In this document: positions 1-8,115 of the stretch, one piece after another
Position numbering within the stretch: the stretch's first letter is position 1
How the letters are laid out: every line of letters begins with the position of its first letter
Origin: an uncultured Spirochaetaceae bacterium
GTDB taxonomy: Bacteria; Spirochaetota; Spirochaetia; Treponematales; Treponemataceae
Length of the DNA stretch: 41,570 nucleotides
Assembly: GCA_902772975.1 (NCBI GenBank)
Contig: CACYCX010000215.1
Coordinates: forward strand, 1-41,570
Direction of reading: 5' to 3'
The notes under the pieces: generated by a model
The model's input: only the letters and a program-made list of their open reading frames with translations
Databases searched by the model: none
Told to the model about the DNA's origin: nothing
Program-made: the position numbers and the translations under genes

Positions 1-212
1 CCGAGCGAAAGCATTTTTTTTGGTGTGTCTGCGATTTTGTAAAGCGGCTGAGTTGCCTTATTAACGCTCTTGTCCGTTGCCTGAGCTGAAAGCACGACCG
101 AAACAAGAAGCGTATAAGGATTTGTCCATATTAGCTCGGACTTTGGAGAAGGATTGTTCAAAGCAAATCTATCGAATACCATGCAGATTTGTTTTTCAGA
201 TAAAAGCTTCAT
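1..212 (-). CDS. nth: Endonuclease III, N-terminal part (cut by window edge)
   Basis: The first 70 codons of a base-excision-repair DNA glycosylase/AP lyase that removes oxidised pyrimidines. The visible part reads through a conserved family block, LLVSVVLSAQATDKSVNKAT, followed by a PLYKIADTPKKML segment, matching the N-terminal helical region of Nth. The helix-hairpin-helix, the catalytic Lys and Asp and the 4Fe-4S cysteines would lie beyond the left edge and cannot be checked. The start is fixed by an in-frame TAA two codons upstream of the ATG. A GGAAGG sequence lies about 14 bases upstream, rather far for a ribosome site. The transporter gene just upstream on the same strand ends only 43 bases away, so co-transcription is possible. 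Confidence 0.85.
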   Translation of the reverse strand, partial: MKLLSEKQICMVFDRFALNNPSPKSELIWTNPYTLLVSVVLSAQATDKSVNKATQPLYKIADTPKKMLSL

Positions 213-255
213 TGCTTATAAACAATCCTTCCTGTTCAATTTTTTGAATTAATCC

Positions 256-1623
256 TTAAAAGAATTTCTGAATGTATCCTGCAATCCAGATTCCAAGAAT
301 AATTATCGGGAGAATCCAGGTAAGATAGAATTTAAGTTTTTCAGAAAATTTAATTCCATCGCCTGTATTTGTTTCTGCAATAAAATTCTTGAAGCCCCAT
401 CCGTAGCGCGCTGTACAGAACAAAAGGTAAACAAATGCGCCAAGAGGAAGCAGGTTGTTTGAAACTATAAAGTCTTCCAAATCCTGAATGCCGCCAATCT
501 TTGGAATTGCAAAAGCGCTCCATACATTAAAGCCAAGAACGCACGGCACTGAAAGAACAAAAAGCGAAATCCCGTTTACTACAACTGCCTTTGTGCGGCT
601 CCATCCCAAAAGATCCATTGCAAATGCAATTATGTTTTCAAAAACTGCAATTACTGTGGAAAGAGCGGCAAACGACATGAATACAAAGAAGAGCGTTCCC
701 CATAAGCGGCCAAAGCTCATTGCGTTAAAAATATTCGGGAGCGTTACAAAAATTAGTCCCGGCCCCTGCTCCGGATTTACGCCGAACGCAAAGCATGTCG
801 GGAAAATGATAAAGCCTGCCATCAATGCAACAAATGTATCGAGTGCGATGATGTTGATTGCTTCACCTGTAATTGCCTTTTCCTTTCCGATGTAGCTTCC
901 GAAAATTGCAAGTGAACCGATTCCGAGAGAAAGTGTAAAGAAGGCCTGGCCCATTGCCGCGAAAACAACTTCGCCTACGCCGTTTTCAACTACCTTAGAA
1001 AAATCAGGCTTAAGATAGAATGAAAGGCCGCTTCCTGCTCCCTGCAATGTTACCGCCCTTACGACAAGGACAATCATCAGGAACAAAAGCGTTGTCATAA
1101 TGAAAGTAGAAACCTTTTCAACTCCGTTTTTAAGACCACGGAAGCATACTGCAAAACCAACAAGCGTTACGACAAAAAGCCATAAAAGCTGCTCGCCCGG
1201 CTTTGAAACCAAGTCGCCGAAAATCGCGCCAATCTGTCCGGCATCAAGCCCTGCAAAATCACCGCGCGCGCTCTTTACAACATAAGAAAGCATCCAGCCT
1301 GCAACAGTCGTATAGAACATCATCAAAAGATAATTTCCGGCTGCCGCAAAATAACCGAACAGATGCCATTTTGTTCCCTGAGGCTCAAGAACATGGAATG
1401 AACGGATTGCACTTTTACCGCTCGCGCGTCCTACTGCAAATTCCGCAACCATAATCGGAAGTCCGAGAATTACAAGGAACAAAAGATAGAAAAGAACAAA
1501 TGCCGCGCCGCCATATTTTCCTGTGATGTAAGGAAAGCGCCAGACATTTCCCAAGCCGATTGCACATCCTGCGGATGTCATAATAAAACCAATTCGTGAT
1601 TTAAAATTCTCTCTGTTTTCCAT
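256..1623 (-). CDS. Sodium:neurotransmitter symporter (NSS/SNF) family transporter
   Basis: A 455-residue inner-membrane protein of the LeuT-fold NSS family, whose bacterial members couple sodium entry to uptake of amino acids or related compounds. The N-terminus has the family signature around GCAIGLGNVWRFPYITGKYG, the unwound TM1 that binds sodium and substrate. Eleven or so hydrophobic segments follow, a usual length for bacterial members. The substrate cannot be read from sequence. It lies 72 bases downstream of the lipoprotein flavin reductase on the same strand, so the transporter might handle that enzyme's substrate or product, but this is only inference. The ATG has no Shine-Dalgarno sequence; a TATAAT hexamer lies 7 bases before it (see promoter entry). 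Confidence 0.93.
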   Translation of the reverse strand: MENRENFKSRIGFIMTSAGCAIGLGNVWRFPYITGKYGGAAFVLFYLLFLVILGLPIMVAEFAVGRASGKSAIRSFHVLEPQGTKWHLFGYFAAAGNYLLMMFYTTVAGWMLSYVVKSARGDFAGLDAGQIGAIFGDLVSKPGEQLLWLFVVTLVGFAVCFRGLKNGVEKVSTFIMTTLLFLMIVLVVRAVTLQGAGSGLSFYLKPDFSKVVENGVGEVVFAAMGQAFFTLSLGIGSLAIFGSYIGKEKAITGEAINIIALDTFVALMAGFIIFPTCFAFGVNPEQGPGLIFVTLPNIFNAMSFGRLWGTLFFVFMSFAALSTVIAVFENIIAFAMDLLGWSRTKAVVVNGISLFVLSVPCVLGFNVWSAFAIPKIGGIQDLEDFIVSNNLLPLGAFVYLLFCTARYGWGFKNFIAETNTGDGIKFSEKLKFYLTWILPIIILGIWIAGYIQKFF

Positions 1624-1659
1624 AAAGAAAATTATAGCACAGCGGCAAAGTCGTTTCTA
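1624..1659 (-). promoter_or_regulatory. Putative leaderless promoter of NSS transporter
   Basis: On the minus strand TATAAT occupies 1636-1631 and is followed by 7 bases and the ATG at 1623. At 17-base spacing the -35 position (1659-1654) reads TAGAAA, 4 of 6 to consensus. Transcription would start at or next to the ATG. No purine-rich ribosome site is present between the hexamer and the start. Confidence 0.5.
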
Positions 1660-1667
1660 TACCGAGA

Positions 1668-1695
1668 AACTTATATTTTTGGAACTTATATTTTT
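1668..1695. repeat. Short tandem direct repeat
   Basis: AACTTATATTTTT occurs at 1668-1680 and again at 1683-1695, a period of 15 bases, between the flavin reductase stop and the transporter start. Its meaning is unknown; it may be chance in an AT-rich spacer. Confidence 0.5.
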
Positions 1696-3444
1696 TCAGT
1701 TGCCCTGATTTTTTACGCGCTCTTTTTTTCCGATATACGAAAGCGCATTGTCGGCCGCAATTTTACCAAAGACACAGATTTCCGAAACCGCGTTGCCGCC
1801 GAGCCTGTTTGATCCATGCACGCCGCCTGTAACTTCACCAGCCGCAAAAAGCCCCTGCACGATATTTCCGTTTTTCGCAATTACATGCGTATCTGCATCA
1901 ATTTTTATTCCGCCCATTGTATTGTGGATTGCGGGCTCTACCCAGATTGCATAATACGGCGGCTTAGAAAGCGTGCGCTCCATGCTCTGTGCGTTGCGGC
2001 CGAATTCAGAATCAAGCTTTTTTGTAACCGCAGCATTATATTTTTCTACAGTTTCAGAAAGCTCATCTGCCGGAAGTCCGATTTTGTCCGCAACTTCCTT
2101 AAGGCTTGTTCCTTCTACAACAAGATGCTGCCTTACATAAAATTCAATTGCATTTAAGGAAGCGCGCACGCTCTGGTCAAAAAGCAAAAATGCTTTTCCA
2201 TCAGGATTTGAAAGAATCGCGCTCGAAATAATATCGCGCGTCTGCATTTCGTTTACAAACCGCCTGCCGCTGCGGTTTACGAGAATCGCTCCGTTTCCGC
2301 GGACAGCCTCAGTAATCATAATTCCAGTGCCTGTTGCTACTGTAGGGTGCGTCTGAATCTGTTCCATCTGAATTAATTCTGCATCAAATTTTTTAACCAA
2401 ATCAAATGCATCGCCTGTCGCACCCCGATGATTTGTCGTAGCAAAGCCGCGGAGCGAGGGCTTGTACTGCTCGATCATCTGCATGTTTGCGCCAAAGCCG
2501 CCGGACGCAATTATTACAGCCTTTGCCTTTATTGTGTATTCATTGTCCGCTGTTGCAACACGAACGCCGGTTGCTTTTGTGCATGCGTCATCAGAAAGGA
2601 TTTCGATTACTTTATTATTCAGGCGTACATCCGCTTTCTGCTTTTGTGCCGACTTGTACAGAAGGGGAATAAGATGTTCTCCGATTGCCTTTCCGCCCTT
2701 TGGCCTGTGAATGCGCTTATTTGTCGCACCGCCAAAAAATCCTACGTCACTTAAATCTGCGCCGATTAAATCCGATTCAAGCCATTCAACTGTGGCGGCT
2801 GATTCATCGACCATCCTTCGAACCAGAACAGGATCGTTAAGATTTTTTCCGCCAGCCATCGTATCATTAAAAAATACATCAGTCGAATCCTGAATACCCA
2901 GCGCCTTCTGTTCCTTTGTGTATGAAGCATTTATACCGCCGGTAGCATAATTTGTATTGCCGCCGACAATTCCCATTTTTTCAAGAACGATAACCTTTGC
3001 GCCTTTGTTTGCCGCTTCAGTTGCAGCCGCCAGTCCTGCGCCACCAGCTCCGATTATTACGATGTCACACGAGGCATCCTGATAAATGATTTTCTTTTTC
3101 TTCTTTCCCCTTGCCGCATTAAGCGCTTCTGCAACTGCCTCAAGAACTGCGTTTGAAGTCAGCGTTGCCCCGGACACAGCATCAATTTTAGAAATATCTT
3201 CGCCATTTACAACGCGCTGTAAAATTTCATCTTCAGCAGCAAGTCCCAGCTCCGCAGTTTCGTGCTCTTCCGTAATTTTTGCGCCAAGAATCTCGCCGTT
3301 TTCAATAAGAACCGCAACTTCAATCGGACCGTTTCGTCCTTCACCTGAACCTTCAAAAATGCCATCTTTCATTCCCCTGCCACATGAAAAAAACATGAAA
3401 GGTACAGAACAACAGAATAGCAACCACTTTAAGGCTCTGTGCAT
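1696..3444 (-). CDS. Lipoprotein flavin reductase with FMN-binding and fumarate-reductase-like domains
   Basis: A 582-residue exported oxidoreductase. Residues 1-20 form a signal peptide ending in the lipobox FFSC with Cys21 as lipid anchor. Residues about 25-110 are an FMN-binding domain with DAVSGAT (88-94); in this family ApbE attaches FMN covalently to the threonine, here Thr94. A Lys-rich linker leads to the FAD domain, with GAGGAG at 132-137 and LEKMGIVGGNTNYATGG after it. Soluble fumarate-reductase active-site features are visible: HPT (His366), GIMITEAVRGNG, QTRD (Arg403) and GSNRLGGN (Arg547). Met376 aligns with the Met of fumarate reductases rather than the Tyr of urocanate reductase UrdA. 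The sequence HNTMGG occurs where HHTMGG is common. It probably reduces fumarate or another unsaturated acid outside the cytoplasm; the true substrate is open. GGAG precedes the ATG. Confidence 0.88.
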   Translation of the reverse strand: MHRALKWLLFCCSVPFMFFSCGRGMKDGIFEGSGEGRNGPIEVAVLIENGEILGAKITEEHETAELGLAAEDEILQRVVNGEDISKIDAVSGATLTSNAVLEAVAEALNAARGKKKKKIIYQDASCDIVIIGAGGAGLAAATEAANKGAKVIVLEKMGIVGGNTNYATGGINASYTKEQKALGIQDSTDVFFNDTMAGGKNLNDPVLVRRMVDESAATVEWLESDLIGADLSDVGFFGGATNKRIHRPKGGKAIGEHLIPLLYKSAQKQKADVRLNNKVIEILSDDACTKATGVRVATADNEYTIKAKAVIIASGGFGANMQMIEQYKPSLRGFATTNHRGATGDAFDLVKKFDAELIQMEQIQTHPTVATGTGIMITEAVRGNGAILVNRSGRRFVNEMQTRDIISSAILSNPDGKAFLLFDQSVRASLNAIEFYVRQHLVVEGTSLKEVADKIGLPADELSETVEKYNAAVTKKLDSEFGRNAQSMERTLSKPPYYAIWVEPAIHNTMGGIKIDADTHVIAKNGNIVQGLFAAGEVTGGVHGSNRLGGNAVSEICVFGKIAADNALSYIGKKERVKNQGN

Positions 3445-3502
3445 AATCTTCTCCGAATTTATAATTTGCTGAAAAGTTTTTATGTAAAATCTCTATCTAT
3501 AT

Positions 3503-3532
3503 ATAGTAACATAATGTTTAGAATTCTAGCAA
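3503..3532 (-). promoter_or_regulatory. Possible sigma70 promoter for the flavin reductase gene
   Basis: On the minus strand TTGCTA (3532-3527) and TACTAT (3508-3503) are separated by 18 bases, upstream of a GGAGA ribosome site and the ATG at 3444. The region is very AT-rich, so chance matches are likely. Confidence 0.3.
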
Positions 3533-3554
3533 ATTTTTTCTATTATATATAATG

Positions 3555-4706
3555 CTAAATTATTCCGAGCAGCTGCTTTATGAATGTAGAAAGCTTTTGT
3601 GCGGCAAGCTTATGTGTCTTGGGTCCCGGATGTCCGCGCGAGCCGCGTTCCTCGTCGCAAGTTTCTGCGTCCATTGAATCGAAACTGAGCGAAAAAACCT
3701 GACTGTCATCATGCTCTTTTTTGTACGATTCGATTCCTTCGTTGATGCAGCCTGTTACCTGCGGAATTGACATCATGCCTGTTGCCCAGATGATTTTTGC
3801 ATCGGGATTATTTTTGCGGACCGTACACAAAAAATCGTAAACGCCGCGCGCAAGTTTTTTCGCGTCCTCGGTTACGGGAAAGCCGTCAGAACCTAAAGTG
3901 AGCTTATATGATTTTCCTGTAACAGGATCAATCCAAGGTTCACTTGCAAAACCGCCCCTGTCGTTCGTGCCTAAATTAATTACTACACAATCTGCCTTCC
4001 ATTTTGAAAAATCGTAGCGCTCGTTTCCTCCGGCTGCCCTGTAAATTTTTCCACCCGGAATTGAACACACATCTTCATAATGTGGCGGTATTACAAAATT
4101 CGGATTGTTGTTGTAGCCGCTTATCACACCCCAGCCGCCCTGACTCATCACGCGGAAATCAGCATCAAGAATTCTTGCAGTCTGAAAAGCATATGTGCCC
4201 ATAAACGAAATATTAGTGGCATTCCAGGTCATATCCCCGGGCGCGCCGCAAAGACCTTCACCGGTCGTTATGCTGTCCCCGATAAATTCGATTTTTAGTT
4301 TGTGCGGAGCAGGCTTCGTAAAAACAGCTTTTTTTGACGCAGCGATTCTTTTGATTTTCAAAATATGAGTCGGATCATCGCTCATTACCTGCGAATCCTT
4401 CATCAGTAAAACGTCCGCCTCGTAAGAATCATCAGTGCCACGCGCAATACAAACCCAGTGTTTGCCTTTTTCCACCATGCGGCGCGCCGCAAAGCTTCCG
4501 TTTATAAAAACCGCAATCCATGGTTCAACCGTGCCGTAATTTGATTCAAACTGAACCCACAATTCTCTTCCCTTAAAATGAACTTCAAAACCGGAGCCAT
4601 TGTAAAAGAGAACGCGCTCATTTTTTTTATCAGAATCTGTTGAATTTCGTCCTAAAAAGAATAATTCCGTAACTTTATTTATAGAATAAACCTTTAAATT
4701 TTTCAT
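3555..4706 (-). CDS. CE2-like SGNH-hydrolase family carbohydrate esterase
   Basis: A 383-residue protein with the two-part layout of carbohydrate esterase family 2: an N-terminal beta-rich domain (about 1-135) and a C-terminal SGNH/GDSL hydrolase domain. The nucleophile block is IEFIGDSITTGEG with Ser145, the oxyanion block is NLGTND (244-249), and the catalytic His is His359 in RGHPGPKTH. Characterised CE2 enzymes remove acetyl groups from xylan, mannan or glucomannan fragments. No signal peptide is seen, so it probably acts inside the cell on imported oligosaccharides or other acetylated sugars. No sugar transporter or glycosidase gene lies nearby to confirm this. It is divergent from the MATE gene, 56 bases apart. 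There is no Shine-Dalgarno sequence before the ATG. Confidence 0.82.
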   Translation of the reverse strand: MKNLKVYSINKVTELFFLGRNSTDSDKKNERVLFYNGSGFEVHFKGRELWVQFESNYGTVEPWIAVFINGSFAARRMVEKGKHWVCIARGTDDSYEADVLLMKDSQVMSDDPTHILKIKRIAASKKAVFTKPAPHKLKIEFIGDSITTGEGLCGAPGDMTWNATNISFMGTYAFQTARILDADFRVMSQGGWGVISGYNNNPNFVIPPHYEDVCSIPGGKIYRAAGGNERYDFSKWKADCVVINLGTNDRGGFASEPWIDPVTGKSYKLTLGSDGFPVTEDAKKLARGVYDFLCTVRKNNPDAKIIWATGMMSIPQVTGCINEGIESYKKEHDDSQVFSLSFDSMDAETCDEERGSRGHPGPKTHKLAAQKLSTFIKQLLGII

Positions 4707-4741
4707 ATAATTATTGTAATAGCAAAAGTACTATTTGGAAA
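4707..4741 (-). promoter_or_regulatory. Putative leaderless promoter of the esterase gene
   Basis: On the minus strand TACAAT (4718-4713) lies exactly 6 bases before the ATG at 4706, with TTTCCA (4741-4736) 17 bases further upstream as a 4-of-6 match to the -35 consensus. No ribosome-binding sequence fits between the hexamer and the start. Confidence 0.45.
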
Positions 4742-4762
4742 GAAAAAGTTAGAGGGTTTATT

Positions 4763-6172
4763 ATGGATAAATTTTGTCCTTCACCACACAAGCATTTTGG
4801 AAGCCTCGCATTTTATAAAAAGGCGCTGTTCATTGCGCTTCCCGTAATGGCGCAGATGCTGATTCAGAATCTGGTTTCGCTTATCGACAATTTTATGGTT
4901 TCCGATTTAGGCGATATAAAAATGTCCGGCGTAAATATTTCGGGTCAGATTATTTTTGTCTTCATGGTTTTTCTGAATACAATCTGCATGGCAGGCGGAA
5001 TTTTTCTTACGCAGTTTTCTGGAGCAAAGGACAAGCACGGAATGAAGCAGTCCTTCTGTTTTAAAATCTGGACTGGTATTTTTGTCGCCTCTCTTTTTGC
5101 GTTCTCGTGCTTTGTAATTCCACGCAATGTTTTAAGCCTTATGGTTAATGGAAATTCTCAGGCTGAAATCATACTTGACGAAGGCGTAAAATACATGAGA
5201 ATTATCGGCTTTATGTCGCTTCCGTGGATTATCTCTGCGATGGTTTCTTCCTCGCTCAGGGATATCGGTGATGTAAAGGCGCCGCTTATAATTTCGATTA
5301 TCGCAACTTTCGTAAACACATTCTTTAACTGGCTTTTGATTTACGGAAATCTTGGCTGCCCGCGTCTTGAAGTTCAGGGCGCCGCAATTGCAACAGTCAT
5401 AGCGCGTACGGTTGAAGCGGTACTTTTTGTCGGCTATATGATTAAAAAGCGTCCTGATTTTACGGCAAGTTTCCATGACCTCTTCCATGTAAGCTTCAAG
5501 CTTTTTGGCGAAATTTTCAAAAAGGCATGGATGATTATGCTTTCTGAAATGGTATGGGCAATTGCAGAGACAATCACGACTGCGCTTTACAATGGAAGGG
5601 GCGGCGCCGATGTAGTTTCTGGAATGTCGGCGAGCTTTGCCATTTCAAATCTTTTCTTTATCGCGTTCAGCGGAATCATAACTTCTACCGGCGTAATTAT
5701 CGGAAAGGATTTAGGGCGCGGCGAGCTTGATGTTGCAAGGCAGGAGAAGGTCTGGCTTTTAAACGGCGCAAAAATATTCGGACTTTTCTTTACTGGTGTC
5801 GGACTATTATGCGTATGTCTTGTCCCGGTTGTGTTCAGGAATTTAAGCGCACATTCTCAATCTATATGCCGCCAGATGGTTTTTGTCATGGCTCTCTACA
5901 TGCCGCTATGGGTTTACATAAACGGACAGTTTGCAGTAAGCCGCGCCGGCGGCGACACGATGATGGGAATTATGGTAGACGGAATTGGAAATACCTTTAT
6001 CGTAATCCCGGGAATTTTCTTAATGGCAAAGCTTACACCAATCGGGCCTGTAATGATGTATGCAATCATCAAGGCTGTTGAAATTCCTAAAATCATAATC
6101 GCTCACTTCTGGCTTAAAAAAGAAAAGTGGCTTAAAAATCTGGCTGAAGAAAATGCCGAAACCGGAAACTGA
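4763..6172 (+). CDS. MATE family efflux transporter
   Basis: A 469-residue inner-membrane protein with about twelve hydrophobic segments in two homologous halves, the usual MATE size. The N-terminal half begins FYKKALFIALPVMAQMLIQN and continues VSLIDNFMVSDLG, a typical TM1 and loop of the family. Family members expel cationic drugs, flavins or other small molecules by sodium or proton antiport; substrate and coupling ion cannot be assigned here. A GAGGG ribosome site precedes the ATG. The stop codon is 4 bases before the dihydrofolate reductase start, so the two are probably co-transcribed. Confidence 0.92.
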   Translation: MDKFCPSPHKHFGSLAFYKKALFIALPVMAQMLIQNLVSLIDNFMVSDLGDIKMSGVNISGQIIFVFMVFLNTICMAGGIFLTQFSGAKDKHGMKQSFCFKIWTGIFVASLFAFSCFVIPRNVLSLMVNGNSQAEIILDEGVKYMRIIGFMSLPWIISAMVSSSLRDIGDVKAPLIISIIATFVNTFFNWLLIYGNLGCPRLEVQGAAIATVIARTVEAVLFVGYMIKKRPDFTASFHDLFHVSFKLFGEIFKKAWMIMLSEMVWAIAETITTALYNGRGGADVVSGMSASFAISNLFFIAFSGIITSTGVIIGKDLGRGELDVARQEKVWLLNGAKIFGLFFTGVGLLCVCLVPVVFRNLSAHSQSICRQMVFVMALYMPLWVYINGQFAVSRAGGDTMMGIMVDGIGNTFIVIPGIFLMAKLTPIGPVMMYAIIKAVEIPKIIIAHFWLKKEKWLKNLAEENAETGN

Positions 6173-6176
6173 AAAG

Positions 6177-6737
6177 ATGAATAAAATCAGCATCATTGCC
6201 GCATGCTCTAAAAACCGTGTAATCGGAAAAGACGGAAAAATCCCGTGGAGCATCAGGGCCGATATGGAGCATTTCAAGCAGATTACGACTGGCGGCGTTG
6301 TAATAATGGGGCGCCGTACCTTTGAAGAGATTTTAAATAAGCTTGGCTCATCGCTTCCGGGAAGGGAAACAATCGTGCTTTCGAGTACAAGGGATTTTTC
6401 CGGCGCACATTACCAAACGGCGCGTTCACTGGAAGAGGCGGTAAGCATTGCTCGCGCCTTTTGTGATAAAGAAATTTTTATCTGCGGCGGGGAAGCGGTT
6501 TACAGAGAAGCAATTCAGAAAACTGATTGCAATAGCAGGGGCAATGACGGCGGGTTTTGCGTGGACAGGATTTACCTTACGCTGATTGATGCTGAAATCG
6601 AAGGCGACGCGTTTTTTCCGGAGCTTACCGCCGGGTTTAGATTGGCGGAATGCAGTAAAGTAAGCGAAGCCAGCGCATCTGGAGCACAAATTGATTTTGA
6701 ATTCCAGACATACGAAAGAAGCGAGAGAAAGGTTTAG
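6177..6737 (+). CDS. folA: Dihydrofolate reductase
   Basis: A 186-residue enzyme that reduces dihydrofolate to tetrahydrofolate with NADPH in the cytoplasm. Recognisable family elements are SIIAACSKNRVIGKDGKIPW (residues 5-24), the catalytic acid Asp29 in IRADMEHFK, GRRTFEEI (45-52) for NADPH binding and FICGGEAVY (101-109). A loop around residues 117-128 (Asn-Ser-Arg-Gly-Asn-Asp-Gly-Gly) is somewhat longer than in compact bacterial enzymes. An in-frame ATG at 6153 inside the MATE gene would add eight residues, but family proteins begin directly with the first beta strand, so the ATG at 6177 is preferred. No thymidylate synthase gene is adjacent. It converges on the Sir2 gene, 18 bases apart. 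Confidence 0.93.
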   Translation: MNKISIIAACSKNRVIGKDGKIPWSIRADMEHFKQITTGGVVIMGRRTFEEILNKLGSSLPGRETIVLSSTRDFSGAHYQTARSLEEAVSIARAFCDKEIFICGGEAVYREAIQKTDCNSRGNDGGFCVDRIYLTLIDAEIEGDAFFPELTAGFRLAECSKVSEASASGAQIDFEFQTYERSERKV

Positions 6738-6755
6738 TATTTTACCCGCCTTTTG

Positions 6756-7496
6756 CTACACATGAATCTGACTGAAAACTTCGCCGATTGAATCGTGAAT
6801 TACGAGCTCCGCATTTTTGTCCGCCTGCGTTTCGCTTTTGTTGATAAGCACAAGATGCTTTCCGGTAAAATAACGGATTAAGCCGGCGGCCGGGTAAACG
6901 ACAAGCGAAGTGCCTCCTATTATAAGCATATCGGCCTTAGAAATTGCATTTATTGCTCCATCAATTACTTTATCATCAAGGCCTTCTTCGTAAAGGACTA
7001 CATCAGGCTTAACCAGGCCACCGCATTCAGTACAATGCGGAAGCGTATCCTTAGATGACGCGCTTTGTGAAATAAATTCAACCGGATAAAATTTTCGGCA
7101 TTTCGTGCAGTAATTTCGGAGCGTGCTTCCATGAAGCTCATAAACTGTTTTGCTTCCGGCAGCCTGATGAAGTCCGTCTATATTCTGAGTAACGACCGCC
7201 TTGAGCTTTCCGGCCGCTTCTAATTCAGCAAGCTTTTTGTGTGCGGCATTCGGCTCCACGCCATCTATGATTAATTTTTCGCGGTAAAATCTGTAAAACT
7301 CTTTTGGTTCTGCATAGAAAAAACTGGCACTTATGATTGTTTCCGGGGGATAGCTCCATTTCTGGGCATAAAGTCCGTCCTGACTTCTGAAATCAGGAAT
7401 GCCGCTTTCTGTAGAAACTCCGGCTCCACCAAAAAATACGATGTTTGATGATTCGTCTATCATTGCCTGAAGCTTTTGAATAAGCTCAGCGTCCAT
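6756..7496 (-). CDS. Sir2-family NAD-dependent protein deacylase
   Basis: A 246-residue sirtuin that uses NAD to remove acyl groups from lysines. The NAD site GAGVSTESGIPDFRS (25-39), TQNIDGLHQAAG (103-114), the catalytic His122 in ELHGS, the zinc cysteines Cys130, Cys133, Cys155 and Cys158, and GGTSLVVYPAAGL (194-206) are all present, so it looks functional. The reading frame is open to 7538, but the ATG at 7496 has a strong GGAGGA site 5-6 bases upstream and gives the usual sirtuin N-terminus, so this start is chosen. No acetyl-CoA synthetase or acetyltransferase partner gene is adjacent. Confidence 0.93.
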   Translation of the reverse strand: MDAELIQKLQAMIDESSNIVFFGGAGVSTESGIPDFRSQDGLYAQKWSYPPETIISASFFYAEPKEFYRFYREKLIIDGVEPNAAHKKLAELEAAGKLKAVVTQNIDGLHQAAGSKTVYELHGSTLRNYCTKCRKFYPVEFISQSASSKDTLPHCTECGGLVKPDVVLYEEGLDDKVIDGAINAISKADMLIIGGTSLVVYPAAGLIRYFTGKHLVLINKSETQADKNAELVIHDSIGEVFSQIHV

Positions 7497-7580
7497 AGTT
7501 TCCTCCGGGATTTTTATGATTATTTTTAATTTTCGCACATTATCGGTGATTTGAAAAGAAAAAATGAATTAAAATACGCA

Positions 7581-7895
7581 TTATAAAAAAATACTCATGT
7601 AATAAGGAATTGTAATCTTGTTATCTACAACTCCAACATTGTTTTCAGAAAGTTTGTAGCAGACATCTACTTCATACTGAGGATTTTTCAGAACAGTATT
7701 TGCAGACTTTGTGTTGCCTGTTGTGGCTTTAACTTCGATAAGTGATATATCATTTTTAACCTTTGAAACAAAGTCTATTTCAAGGCCTGAATCTTTGTGG
7801 AAGTAATAAAGCTCTCTATCCTGCTTAGAAAAACAATCGGCAATGATATTTTCAAAGATTGCGCCTTTATAAAATCCTAAATAAAAAATGGACAC
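7581..7895 (-). pseudogene. Remnant of a DUF4143 AAA+ ATPase, C-terminus only
   Basis: The 104-codon frame reads KGAIFENIIADCF, then HKDSGLEIDFVSKVKNDIS and LIEVKATTGNTKSANT. This is the C-terminal nuclease-like DUF4143 region of the large family of bacterial AAA+ ATPases about 400 residues long. The Walker A/B ATPase part and most of DUF4143 are missing. The frame opens with a GTG at 7895 lacking a ribosome site, and its first residues (Ser-Ile-Phe-Tyr-Leu-Gly-Phe) come from the adjoining GC-rich block, not from the family. The family match starts near 7868. I read it as a decayed fragment left by a deletion or rearrangement. Confidence 0.7.
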
Positions 7896-8050
7896 AATGG
7901 GCGGGTCCCAGCGACGACAAAATAAAATCGGTGCCCCCCGCCAGGGCTATCATAATCGTAAGTAGTAAAAAAAATGCAGGAAGAAGACGGGCGGCTGGCG
8001 AAAACACTCCATTTGCACCTGGCGCGGGCGGGGGCAGATAAGGTGCATAA
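7870..8050. other. GC-rich non-coding block, possible dispersed repeat end
   Basis: This stretch differs sharply from its AT-rich surroundings, with runs such as GGCGGGTCCC, GCCCCCCGCC and GGCGCGGGCGGGGGC. Neither strand gives a recognisable protein. TGCACCT (8014-8020) and AGGTGCA (8041-8047) form an inverted repeat near its right end. It abuts the broken DUF4143 gene on the left and the efflux-operon promoter on the right, as expected of an inserted or recombined repeat. No second copy was noticed in this window. Confidence 0.45.
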
Positions 8051-8079
8051 ATTCACCGATGAAATGCATACAAATTCGA

Positions 8080-8108
8080 TTGACGATTAACAAAAATATC
8101 GATATATT
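8080..8108 (+). promoter_or_regulatory. Sigma70-type promoter of the efflux operon
   Basis: TTGACG at 8080-8085 and TATATT at 8103-8108 are separated by exactly 17 bases, each 5 of 6 to consensus. Predicted transcription start is near 8115, immediately before the palindromic operator. This is the best promoter match seen in the window. Confidence 0.75.
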
Positions 8109-8115
8109 TGACACT

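Noticed and set aside
1696-3444. Naming the flavin reductase a urocanate reductase
   Set aside because: The position that is Tyr in UrdA is Met376 here, as in fumarate reductases; the substrate was left open.
7497-7538. Upstream start for the Sir2 gene adding 14 residues
   Set aside because: The internal ATG at 7496 has a near-perfect GGAGGA site and gives the family's normal N-terminus.
7859-8041. 60-codon plus-strand frame in the GC-rich block
   Set aside because: Composition is driven by GC-rich runs, with no ribosome site or family resemblance.
8108-8113. TTGACA as an alternative -35 for the efflux operon
   Set aside because: No -10-like hexamer lies 16-18 bases downstream; that position falls in the operator.
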